Source: Hofstenia miamia
Lineage: Eukaryota > Xenacoelomorpha > Acoela
Direction: 5' to 3'
Assembly: GCA_004352715.1 (NCBI GenBank)
Contig: SCFE01000058.1
Span: 1,006,380-1,070,379 of the forward strand
DNA length: 64,000 bases
This document shows, in pieces, positions 42,390 through 55,300 of this stretch. The position numbers and the translations under genes are program-made. Position 1 is the first letter of the stretch, and every line of letters begins with the position of its first letter. The notes beneath the pieces are model-generated. The model was given only the letters and a program-made list of their open reading frames with translations, did not search any database and had not been told where the DNA came from.

Positions 42390-42395
42390 GTAGTT
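42390..42395. repeat. Target-site duplication GTAGTT, right copy
   Basis: Exact repeat of 22,934-22,939. The downstream GTTGATTTCAGG continues the gypsy reverse transcriptase. Confidence 0.9.
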
Positions 42396-44215
42396 GATTT
42401 CAGGTCCCTTAATGCTATCACCAAAAAGGACAAGTTCCCAATGCCCCATATTGACGATGTTTTAGATGAAATATCAGACTCAAAATGGTTTTCATTAATT
42501 GATCTTATGTCGGGTTATTGGCAGGAACCCCTGAGCACAGAGGATCGCACCACGACAGCTTTCCAAACGACCGAAGGACATTTTCAATTTAAGGTTATGC
42601 CATTTGGCCTGTGTAACGCGGGAGCCACCTTCCAGTGGATGATGTAGTGTATAGTCAAAGGTTTGAGAGAATTCCCGTTTACCTGGATGATGGCAAGGTA
42701 CATACTAAGTCTGTTGAAGATAATATAAGCAAATTACGCGAGTTGTTTGCCGTCTGATAGATGCTAATCTAAAACCCAAACCCTCCAAATGCAAATTCGG
42801 CCAAGAAAAGGTCAATAATATCTTGGTTTCGTTGTCGGCAAAGGCGTTGTTATTAAACCTGATCCCGAGAAAACTCTTGCTATACGAAATTTCGAGGTAC
42901 CTACAACACCAGCTATGTTACGGACATTTCTTGGTATGTGCACATTCTATTCTCTGTTTATTAACAAATTTGCGCTCATTGCACAACCGTTATACGAGAT
43001 CCAGTTCAAGTCTCCAAATTCCTTCACTATGGGCTGGCATAGTGTTCACCTGAATGCATTTGTTAGGCTACTTTCGGCATTTTCAGAAGATTCCAACCTG
43101 AAACAACCAGATTTTCAGAAACCATTTAACATCGAAATTGAAGCGACTAGTATCGGCTGCCGTGGGATACTCTTTCAAGACTCAACCCAAAAACATGTCA
43201 TTTGCCAGTCATAAATTCTCGTCAGCGGAGCGTAATTATTCCACTACTGACCGGGAATTTTTTGCCCTGCAATGGGCTGTTACCAAGTTTCGCCCATATG
43301 TTCATGGTATTCATTTCACGGTCTATACAGATCATCAACCATTACTCGGTCTTATTCGAAGGCGGCCTAACAATGGACGACAGGCCTGATATCAGCAGCA
43401 GCTATGTGAGTACGATTTCAACTTGTGTTACATCCGCGATACGGCAAATATAGTTGCAGATGCTCTAAGTCGGTCCATGCCGTCCATGCTGAATCCATTG
43501 GCTCATGAATTTAGTCCTGAAAACAGTGTATCGGCCATGTCACTAGTGAGTATCCAAATGGACGAAAACGACATTATCGTTAAGTACCATAATTCTGGAC
43601 ATTTTGTCTTGATAAAAATCGTCATGCTATAATGGAAGCAAGACACCGTATACCGTTTCTCCGCCAAAAGTTGAATTTAATAACCAGTGTGATACATGCG
43701 GTCATAAATCATATGGATGTTCAAAACGATTACAAGGTGAGCTTTCACAAGACACTCTTTCTTTCGAGTTCGTATGTATCGGTTTAGTCGGCCCGCTGAG
43801 AAGTGGTGTTCATGGTGAAAGGTTCGTTCTTACGATTATTGATTTGGCGTCCAAATGGCTTGATGCGATGCCTTTGAGATCAGTAAATGCTGAGTCCGTT
43901 GCTATTGCTTTTCTTAAGAACTGGATTTGGAAAAATGGCGCTCCTGGCATCTTTCATTCTGATCGTGGCACACAGTTCACATTACGGGTATTCAATGAAT
44001 TTTGAAAACTTTTAATATTACCAAGTCTCAAACAACAGCTTATAATCCCAGAGGTAATGGAATGATTGAGCGTGTACATGGCAAGCTCAAAGATCGTCTT
44101 CGTTGTGGTGAGAAAAATTGGGTTGATGTTTTACCACAAACTGTTTTTTGCAAATAAACACTTCAATCAGTTCAGCTACACAAGCATCGCCATTTAATAT
44201 TCTTTATCGTGGTTC
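42390..44215 (+). mobile_element. Gypsy retroelement, 3' half (RT, RNase H, integrase)
   Basis: Continuation of the element left at 22,939. RT: VDFRSLNAITKKDKFPMP, FSLIDLMSGYWQ, FKVMPFGLCNAGATFQ (42,392-42,645), then motif C region YLDDG in another frame. RNase H at 43,125-43,390: FNIEIEATSIGCRGILFQD, YSTTDREFFALQWAVTKFRP, HFTVYTDHQPLLGL. Integrase at about 43,690-44,210: the DxxGPL block FVCIGLVGPLRSG (Asp lost), FVLTIIDLASKWLDAMPLRS and FHSDRGTQFT. Many frameshifts and stops (42,645, 42,760, 43,215, 43,390, 43,630, 44,005). No 3' LTR was recognised. Confidence 0.88.
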
Positions 44216-45150
44216 TCCTACGTATGTTTAGCTTTACACGGTTGTGTTTAAGATTATCGTTCCATGATTTTTTCTAAGAAAATAAAAAATTGTATTGTGG
44301 TATGGAACAATATTATTAAATATTTTATAGAAAGTAGTTAACACGTTTTCATAAGTAATGCACCGTAGATTTAGAAAACTTTAACATTTTGATTTCTGCA
44401 TTTATGCTGCTTTTACCACCCATTAAATGTGCACATTGAATTTATTCAGAAGTTGTTGATTTATGTCGGTATACGGCATGCTTCCATAATTAAAATGACT
44501 TAGTATTAATGTGTGAATTAATTGAATGTTTGCTGTGGTTAGAAGCTGTTGCGATATATTGCAAGGGCCTTAATTAAATTAGCCATTTTGATTAATAACA
44601 TTAAATATGTTACGCATGTTCTTATTTTTAGTGAATATCTGTCCTTTATAATTCATTTTTTCATCTGCTTGTTTGCTATTTAGTAAACCATTTACCTTTT
44701 TGAAAAATATTTTAATACTTAAAACGGGAATATTTATTATAGTCATTATTGAATTTGAGAATGTTTGTATCCTTGCATGTAGATTTCTTTGTTCAATTAA
44801 CTAAGCACTCTGCATCAATCCAGAGCTTAAAAACTTTCTTAGTTACATCATTAATTTTTTAGGGCAAAAAATGTCTAAATCGAATACAACAATTTAATTT
44901 AAGTTGTTGAAAATTTATTTGGTATTTGTGAAGAGTAAATTCTATTTCAATTTTCGGTTTTCAAAAAAATTATGTTTTAAACATCTCTTATTTTCATTCA
45001 AGACCTAGTTGAATACTTAATAATATTATTATTATTATTAGAATAATTTATTTTAAGACAATGGTCAGAGTAAGGGATTTCAGAACAAATATATTAATAT
45101 AAAAATACATTTTCTCATACCATAAAAATCTATCAAGGTTGGACTATTTG
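44216..45150. other. No gene seen
   Basis: AT-rich DNA after the gypsy integrase. No copy of the possible 5' LTR (TGTTAAGGTGTATAATTGC) was found. Confidence 0.5.
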
Positions 45151-45172
45151 TACAAATTCAGCATTGAAAGCA

Positions 45173-45420
45173 TTAGTTTATTAGTAAAATATAGAAAGTT
45201 GAAAGGAAGTTGTATAGCTTAGTGATATCCCAGTCGCCAATTAATATATTTGTATTAGCACTTAAGGCGGCAATGATTTTATTTTCGAATTTGTGCAAAA
45301 AAATGTTGGAATGAACTCTGTTTGGACAACATAGTATATTCAGAAGCTGTCTACAATTGCAATTAAGAGGGTCTTGGATGTCAACCCAGACTTTCATATA
45401 TGATATTGTTTAAAATGTTT
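45173..45420 (-). pseudogene. Possible LINE apurinic-type endonuclease scrap
   Basis: The frame reads CCPNRVHSNIFLHKFENKII then NTNILIGDWDITK. It resembles the IYRPPNS...ILIGDFNI block of LINE endonucleases, with the GDFN box altered to GDWD. It is short and isolated. Alternatives cannot be excluded. Confidence 0.35.
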
Positions 45421-46260
45421 TAGTTTTTTATCAATTAAGAACTTAACAGCTTTTGTTTTATGTAATGTAAAGTTTGATTTATATCTGTTCTAAATAGTTT
45501 AAATCTATTATCAATTGAGCAAGAAAAATTTTCATAATCATTTGTAAGAAGCACAAAGTTTGAGCCAAATTCTTGTACGAATTGTTTGTATTCAATATTT
45601 TTGAAAGTTGATTTGAATATATTAGTTTGAGTTCATTGATTGCACTTCAATAATACATTGCGTGTGTGAGCTTAATGTGATTGGCCAATTAGGGTCAGGA
45701 CTTTAAATTTTTTCGGAACTTATAGTATCATTCTGTTGCATTGAATGAAATGATTTGGGTACTACAAATTTTACCCACTTCTCTTGCATTTTTCGGAGTA
45801 ATTTATATTGAGTATTGTTAACAGAACAGACATGATCAAGATAATTACAAATAAACCTCAGAAATGTATAGCACCATATTTTAAAGGACTTTTAAGCACT
45901 AAGTGATTTGGTATAGAAATTTTTGGGCGTTTAAAAGAACGCAATTAATCATATCTTTCTTAGATCAAATACTTTCAGCTATGTTTCATAATAATAACTG
46001 AGATAAAATAGAAGAGGCAGTTTAATGATTTTCGTGTTTCTCAAATGTTAAGTGTAACATATCTTGTGTATGTCATATTGTATGCTACAAAAGTTATAAT
46101 AAAATCTTGATGAACCAGAATCTGAATATTGCATATTAACCATAAAATAATGGTAAAGAAAAACAAAGAAAATGTTATTACAAAAATAGACCATGTACAA
46201 ATTGATTGATATTCTCTACGCAAAATACAAATTACACAAAATGTAAGAGTTACATAAAAA

Positions 46261-46392
46261 CTACAAATTTAAAATACTCAGAATGTCGTCATTTGATTCA
46301 CTGAGCACAGGATTCGTGGTGTCATCACTAGTGGAGGGTAAGTATTGCAACATTAAGTCATTAATTTCTCCCAACTCCACATCAGTGAACGT
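46261..46392 (-). CDS. ZMIZ-like terminal exon with acidic tail
   Basis: 43 codons then TAG. ELGEINDLMLQYLPSTSDD and ESNDDILSILNL correspond to the two ZMIZ C-terminal motifs (LLSYLDPPDLP and NDDLLSLFENN), acidic-hydrophobic helices of an activation domain. Acceptor CTATTTTTTAG at 46,393. Confidence 0.88.
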   Translation of the reverse strand, partial: TFTDVELGEINDLMLQYLPSTSDDTTNPVLSESNDDILSILNL

Positions 46393-49300
46393 CTAAAAAA
46401 TAGCGTTAAATTCCCAATCTGTCATAAATTAATCCCCTTAGTTTACAAACAAAAAACTACTGTTATGCCAAAATTTAAAAAATTAACTTCAAGTACAGAT
46501 AAATTAGCAATACTCATAAATCGGGTAAAAGGAAAATGTTTTTGTTTTAATAACGGTGTTATAATTTAACAATTTTTGAAGAATAATATTTAGTTAAATT
46601 TCCAATTCTCATGATTTCAAAATAGATATACCCAGGGTCTAGCTGTCAAATTAAAGAATCTAATAACCAATTAAGTTGCAAATTGAATTTCCAGAAGCAA
46701 ACCTTTAATATTTAATGAAATTCAAAATGAACGTACCGAGAGTTGGTCATTATTACTATTATTGGCATCTATTGGCAGATTCATGGCATAGTCTGTCTTT
46801 GACTGCTTTTGAAATGGCGCATCTGCATTAATTGCTTCATGTGGCCTCTTTTGTGACTAAAAAATTCAATTCAACAAATTGTTAAATTTTTAAAAAATCA
46901 TAAACACCTAAATATTTTAAAGAGTAATTTCGATATTAAAGTGCTCACCACTTAATGTTCAGCTACATAAAATCTTTACAAAGAATTCATTTAGAAACAG
47001 CGGTAATTTTAGAAAAACGACATCTTAAATAGAAAATAAATTATAATTCAAGACTAGCTGCTTATTCAATATTAAATTTTAATTAAATTTTTTAAATGAC
47101 GTTATCTTCGATTCAAGGAGCGATATTTCCCGCAAAACATAGAAATTAATGTAAGATACTAACCAAATGCCGCTTTAAAGGTAAATTATATAAAATAACT
47201 ACTCTTTCACTATCTTGCTACATACGGATTCACTGTGAGCATTTACGAAAAATGCTGCACGGAAATAATTGGTGAAGAAGTTAATCATAATAATTTGGGT
47301 AAGAAAGAAGGCATCTATTTAAAAAATTTCACAACTGCATGCTATAAAACATTCTCACAGATAAAATAAAATCAATAAAATTGAGATGAAATTACATTGA
47401 AAAAGTATTGAATCATAAATAAAAAGTGAATCTGGCACATCTGGCAGGAAATGATATAGTTGTAGGGAAAACAAAATCTATAAACGCAACATATTGTGAG
47501 AGGACTAATATATTATTTAATAAGATTGTATAACATACACTTATAAAAATGAAACATCTGCAATGTGCTAATAGGAAATGTGACCTTAACCAAATCAATA
47601 CATTGTGGTTTAGTATTTTAACAATTATCTAATTGCTTACGATGTTGACACAATTTCATCTCTTATGTAAATGGCATAGACTAAGGTAGTCATATTAGAA
47701 ATGAAATTACATTATATCATAACAAAATATTGATGAATAACCAGAAAAAAATAAAATTAAAGATGGTCTATAAATTTTATATAATAGGTTTGCATAATTG
47801 TAAAAAAAATCATGTTCTGAAAAATATATAGTAATGAATGAAACGGATCTATGGTTGTATGGAGACCAGCACTTATTTATCCTAATCACATGAGGACCTA
47901 CTAAAATTGTCTTAATATCAGCCAATAAATACTTTGCTTCGATAGTAACATGTGAACAGCGATATTAGTTCTAGATGTCAATATTGCGACATTTATATCC
48001 TTGGCCTTTTACCATTTCTTCAAATTGTGCATATTTCAATCGAGTAATGTATCAGTTCAGGTCTAACAAATCCAAAAAGTATTGACTGGTTTGAGAAATT
48101 CGTTTTATTTCAAAACTATTCCGACTACTACTAATTTCTTTCATCTGGAAAATACAAGTACTTCTGCTGTTTGGTGATGCTGGACATTTTATCGTAAAGG
48201 GAATAATAATGTAATTTTTTGTAAAACCTTCATAATAGTTCATTATTAGTATATTAATTATTATTGTGTACAAAATCAACAAAAATAATAATAATCTATT
48301 ATTACTGGTATATTTGGTTTAAATGTAGCAGCAGTTCCAATAAAATATTTACTCCAGATTTAAGGCCCATAGGAAATTCTTAAATTATCGAAATGGCAAA
48401 CCCAATGAGCGCTCAATTGAATGATAAAAAATTCATTTCGTTCTGGACTAATTAAATGCTTGGGCATCTCTATGAAAGAGCGCATGCATATATTACAAGT
48501 TCAGTTAAGGTGCTCACTGGGTTTCGCATACGGTTTTTAAGTAATGATTAACATCAGTTTGTAGTCTTTCAAAACAGTAGAAACTAAAACTATTCAATTA
48601 AAAATTGATTTTAAAATAAATACATTCTGAATTTAAAGTTCATGGCTAACTTTTTATCGGAGAAATTCAAAAGCCTTTAATTATGAATGAAGTCTTTGTT
48701 CGAGTTAATAAAAGAAAACTAATATGGAAAAGCAAAAAATCGATTAAATAACGTTTGACTTGATAAAAATAAAATAAATTTAAATCAGAGGATGTTTCTA
48801 TTGAAAAGGGATTAAAACTAAAATAAATCATTTTTTAAATAAACTAAATTCTTAAAAATTGTTGAGTAAAAAAATTTGCTTAGCTCATTAGAAGTAAAAA
48901 ACTAACCATTTTTGTAACGTACACAACTTTATTATCAAAAAAGTATGATGAATAGCACATTGTTAGTATGAATGTTCTTTAGTCGCGTATCTCCGTTGCA
49001 CCCTGCCGCTAATAAAGTTAAGGTTCCACTACTTCGCCACACCCTACCGTTTATATAACCTTAAATTAAGTAAGATTAACCTCAATGCGAACCTTGGTGA
49101 TTTTTTAGGGTTAAGATAAGGTTACCTCAACTGCAGTGTGCGGCTGGCCTTAGATTCAATCACCCTTTGCTGTACTAAAACACACTTATATACGCTTATG
49201 TAACTTAGTTATTCCATCAGAAATTACAAATTCAAAACCTCCAACGTTAGAAATTACTCCCACGGGCCGATTTTTTAACGATCCTGCATCTATAGTATTA

Positions 49301-52300
49301 ATGAACTAAAGAATAAATATCTTTTAAGCCGAAACAATACTATTATTTCATAATCGATATCTTTGAAATATCTGATATGATCCAGCCAATCACAAAACCT
49401 ATCTCGTAATGGTTTATGTATCAATCGAAAACTAAGCTACGAAAATAAACTTGAATTAAGAAAGAGGATGGTATAAAACTTTCTGCAATTGAAATACTTT
49501 GTTTCAGTGACAATATTTTTAAAAATTTAATTCAACGTTAAATTAAAACATGGAAATGAGATTGACAAGAGGTCTATGCTTATCAAATGCTAGACAAACG
49601 ATACAAGTAGCTAACCTTGGTCATGGTTTAAACAAAAGTTTAAAACATTTTTTTCAATTTCAATAAATATAATATACACTTCCAGGCTTGATTGCAAAAT
49701 TAAAATTTTAAAATTTTTTTAAGCATTTAATAAATAATAGAGGCTTTCTAATTAAAAAAAATTAAAAATTCCACAAACCAAAATAGTTCATAAATTTTAT
49801 TTGAAAAAGCTTAAAGTTTAAATATAATTTATTATAAAGTTCTAAGAAAGCTGAAACGAAGCAATATGTAAAATTGAAAATATATTTGTTCCTCGAGTGA
49901 AGTACTTAAGGCAAATATTGAAATGGAAGGAAATTTTGGAAGAAAGCAGAATTGAAGGTTAGACAGTTGAAGATTGGAAAATATTATTACAACGTTTTAT
50001 AATTTTCATGAACGATTAAATCAGCTTCTGGGGGAATAATCTAAAGGGAGAACGGCATTTTAGCGTTAAGGCTCATTTTGCGACTATACAAGAATGACAA
50101 TTGAGAGCGAATTATCTATTAATTTGCAAGTATATTCCTCGTCCAAAAAACATTCCCTCTCTCTATTAGTGATGAAAGAGGAGAACACTGACAATCAAAA
50201 GACGCCCCAACACTTGCATGGTTAAATAATGTCACCGTTCACAATGAACTTACACAACTCTAAACAACGTGAGTGAGAATTAGAGGCGCTTAAGTGGCAC
50301 TTTCATCAAAATTAGAGGGGGGATCCAAATAAGTTTTTCTCTTATGAAAAGCGTGTTCTTAAATAGAAAATGCCATTTATATTCCACAAACAAAGTAAAT
50401 GGGAGAATGTGGTTGATAAAAAAATCAATTTATACAAAAAAACTAAATATAAACTCAATTGAGAATGAGTAAATATCGATATCAAAATAATAGCAGTTGA
50501 AATTTATCGATGTGAATTGATAACTACACTTACAAACCAGTACATGCATCTAGCAAGGCAGTTTATAATTTCATTTTTGCGACTGCCATTTCACTGACGT
50601 GGGTGACTAAAGTGCATGCAAATGAGCATTAAAAATCGCCAAATTTACTAAAAGTAAAGAAACGTTTGGAAACAAAAGTCTTTCGTTCGGGAAAAATTAT
50701 GAAGCGGTATTGCTGATGCAATCAATGGCTGAATAAGGAATTGATTGCTTTTCAATCATATATTGCATATTGGAAAAAATACATATTTCAAATGCTCACA
50801 ATTAAATTTACACAATTTTTCAGTTGGTTTGTGATGTCATTTATCAATAAAACTTTTGTTTGCAGTATCTTTTGAAATCTTGTAACACACAATTATATTT
50901 TCAAAATTAAATGCTATTATGGTCAAGAGTATTAATTAAACCCTCAGTTCATCGCTTTTAGCATATAAATGATTTTTTGGAAATTCTGTTGATATCAGTG
51001 AAAAAAATGCTATTGAATTGATTCGAATTGATGCTGAAACATATCAAGGGCAGCCTTGATGGTCAGGTATTAGACTATTGAAAATTATTAACATGGAATA
51101 TGAACATTTACGTCCAATCAAAACGGGCAAAGGGTGCAGGAGACTAAGTAAATCGCATTGACATTGCAATTGTAAAATATCTCTTTTTATTGTCTAACTA
51201 GACTCAATTTCCTTAATCCCACATTTAATTAACACTAGAATAGCGACTACTCCTTGACAATAAATGTCCATCTGATTTTTCAAATGCGAAAATTATGAAA
51301 AAGAAACTAATTTTCTACATATACCAAATTATATGAAATTATCAACATAATTGGAAATACATGTAGTGTTATTACTGAATGAATTATGAAGTAAACAAAA
51401 AATGTTTTACGATGATTTTGACATTGTTGCTACGTATGAATCTGAAAAAAATATTTAATAATCGCCTGTACGTTCATTTGTGGCTGTGAACATGATTTTT
51501 TGAATGTTAAATGAGTAAGTGTACAGTTTCTTTGAAAATTGTTAAAGATGTAAATTAGAAAACAGGCATGATAATGCCTTCAATAACAAAAAATTGACGG
51601 TCGTCTAGAAAAAATCCGTTGAAGAACTGTAAACTTAAATTTCGTAAAACTTACCTCTTTGGCTGAGTAAAGCGGTGGATCGGTGCCACCGCATGTGGAT
51701 TTGGAAACATCTATGGAGGATGGCCTGTCAGGATTTGGATTTCCTAAATTAACATACTGAAAATAAGATTTTTTGGAAAATTAATGATTTTAAATGTCTG
51801 TACTTTAAAAACTACTCTGCAATAATTAAGTTTATTATCCCAATTGGTTTAAAAATGGTTTTGACTTAGTTCAATCTTACAATATAGAGAAGCAAACATT
51901 TAATAATTCTTAAATACATTTAGAATTGATAGACACAGTAAAATAAAAGGGATCAGTCTATGTTCTATTCAATTAATCCGGTAACCCCGTCATTCATTTT
52001 CGAAGCTATATTAATGTTATATAACAAAAGTATGATTGAAAGCAGCTAACAAAAGGTATTCTATTGCAATTATCTGTGCAAGCACGTCGACTTCAGCGAA
52101 TAAAAAGAATGACTGCAATAATTTCACAACATGATCATTCCATTACAAGGTAATTTGCAAAAAACTCAATCCAGAGCAGCAAGATATAGTAGAATGAGAG
52201 TGTAATTAAAATATTACTGCAATAATCAATAAAATATGTAGCATTTCATAACACTGAGTTGAGAAGAGAAAATATTAAATAAAAATATACAACAGGAAAT

Positions 52301-55300
52301 AGTAATAAGCGGTTAGGTTAGGAAGAGATTTAACATGGGTGATGTTATTAAATAATAAAATTTTCAACATCTTTAAAGTCACTGGGAGCAAAGAGAGCCG
52401 GAACGCTTTGAAGTGAGTGAACAATTGATTTGGCAAAGATCTCGTTTTCAAAGGCTTTTAACAAGTATGGAGAAAGCGACAATTAGAATGATAAAGCAAT
52501 CATCGCTACGCTCAATAGACAATGGCGGTAAGCCATCACAGAGACGTCAAACCGCTTGTTTCAATTACAACTTCATCCCAAATCACATTATTAATGATCA
52601 GTCAAAGAGGACTACAGCCTATTCAATTACTCCCCACTTAATTGGAACATTTCCAACAGAAACATGCATCATAAAGTTCACACGAAATTAAAAACAACCA
52701 TTTCTGTGTCATATATAACCAGGTGTCATTAAATTACAAAAGATGCAAAACAAACTTTATAATGACATCACAGCACACAAAAGCCCTTGAAAAATGAAAA
52801 GCCCACTAGTTCATACAGTTGGAAATGAATAATTTTATAATCCATATTCCAGCCTTTGATTTCAGTGAGGCTTTGAATTCTATTAGCAAACTGGGGAATG
52901 AATCAATTGAATAATATTAGTCTTTATTTTTACTGCGCATGATCAATTTGGAATTAGGCTTGAAAAACATTAAATTATGCAAATAAACCTGATCAAAGAA
53001 CTCAATAGCGCAATAAATATCCAACATTATTGCTAAAAGACTACTGCATGTCTACCAATTTTATAAAAATCACTATTCATATCGAATTTTCTTAGAGAAG
53101 AAAATCTTAGATTGGAAAGACTACCATGGTACTCAACTAAATTCTCAATTTCGACCACATATTGTAAGTTGGAGTATCAATTTAATCAATTTCGGTTTGA
53201 AATAGCAAGCCATTGCAAAAAAAAATAACATTTTACGAATTTACGTTTTCGATTTTGAAAGGAGAGAGATCATTTGTAAATAAGTACAGTAGTTGTGATA
53301 TAGTTAACATTTAATAACTGAAATTTAAAAAAAATGGAATGATAAAAACTGGTGCTATTCATTGATGTTCATTTAAATTATTGAAACTAGAAAGGTTTTG
53401 CACAAAAATGAAAAAAGACGCAAGGATTGATTTATCAATATAGCCGTAGATTGGTGATACAATGGTTGTTTTCAAAAGAGTAAAGAGCACAACACAAATT
53501 TTGATGGACAGCATAGTAAAAAATAACGTTCTTTGATGTTGGGAAATACAAAAGGCTGTGTTGGTGGCCTTCATTTTGCAGTATTGGATGGAAAGGGTCA
53601 TTTTTAATTAATCACAAAATGCTTGACAAAAGAAAGAAATATCGAAACTTGCACTAGGGTTAGAAGTATTGAAAAAGTTAGCTATAGCTTTATGTTTATA
53701 CTGAATATAGTAAACCTAAACCTCTTAATAGTAAAATATAGTTTTAAAAACTCATATAAATAGACGTCTTGATTTCAGTTTTTTCCTGAAAGAATCTGAA
53801 TACATTTTCTGTTGTAATAATTCAGATAGAAATTTGTAAGACGACTTTGAAAATGCGCCTTGTCAATCATATTGCATAAAAGTATAGATATTTGATTATG
53901 TCTATACATTCATTCGTGTTTCCAAATCAGTTTCCAAACGCATTTGTCGTGAAATGCGGCTTAACAAGGTTACCATGGTAGCATGTACCTTTTACTGAAC
54001 AAAATCGAGTAGTATGTTTTGATTGATTTCAAAACAAGAAAATTCAATACTATTGTTGAGCAGACGTATAAAATCGATATGATGAGAGCATTTACTGACA
54101 ATATCACTATTATTGAACATCGGGATTGAAAAATTTTGAGCATATACTTTTGATCTGGAAATTAAAAAACTTAGTCTAATTCCAAACAAAATCAATCATA
54201 TGACTGATGAAAATTATTGAGAGCACTTAACAAACCTTTTATTTGACCATCAAAAAGTCTAAGATTGTGAATTAAACCCTAACTAAAAAAGTTTTCAAAA
54301 GTCCTGAAATAGTTGAAAAGCATATGTTAACATTTCAAATGACTTGAAAACCCTACATATAAATATGGAACAGAAAGTTATATTATTTCTTAGGCATCAA
54401 TATCATGACTTTTTAAAAGTTGAGGTGAAAAGTATATGGAATAGAGCTTTGGATGGATATGATAAATAAGAATTTGTTGAATATTTTCATTGACTTGGAG
54501 GAAAGCGGCACGAATTTTAATTATCAACGAATTCCCCTGTGTACAAAAATAGTATGGAAAACGGAACTAAATGAAGTACTGTCATAAAACGTGATCAGTT
54601 GAAATTTAAATTTCGACTAAAATGCGTTCAAATGTAAACTGTCCTGGATTTGTAAAAAGTCCAGAGAAGATTTGACGAGACGTTATTCCGTTTTTAATAT
54701 AAACAATAGAAATCTGCGATCCGCGGTGACTCTCTTACAAGATAAAAGCGGCGTCAACTTCGCCGTCAAGATGAGTTAACTAGTTTTGATATGCAGAAAG
54801 CGACTAAATTCGGATTCTAAATTTGATAAAGAACATCAAATATTTAAATAAATGAAAGAAATAACCGACAGGAGGGACTAGTATACGAATTGAAGATACG
54901 CTCTGAACATTTATTATCAGTTTCTTGGTAGTTTCATGGTAGACAGAACGTTCGCTCGTACTAAAGTATTAGCATAGTTGAAGAATGGCACCCGGCAGTA
55001 CATGGGTCGGAGAAGAGCTTAAGGTGCATTGATTAGTTAATCGAAAACTAATATTGGAAGCGACGTATTAGAAAATTTGCAAAGTCTAGATATTATGTCA
55101 TCGCTAAAATATTTTTTCAATGCTTGAGGGAACTTGGCATGTGCTTGCATTGTTTAATGGATATAACACAAAATTGATATAGCATTTAATAAAACAATAG
55201 AATCAATTAATTCCCAACATGTAAACAATGGAACAGCAGAAACCGCCAATTGGACGGCAAGTCAATTATTTGTTATTCAAGTCTAAATTTTTAAAAACAA

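Noticed and set aside
51655-51756. Acceptor TTTTCAG|TATGTTAAT for the 51.7 kb exon
   Set aside because: It gives an immediate in-frame TAA after the preceding exon; the AG 13 bp downstream gives an open, in-phase exon.
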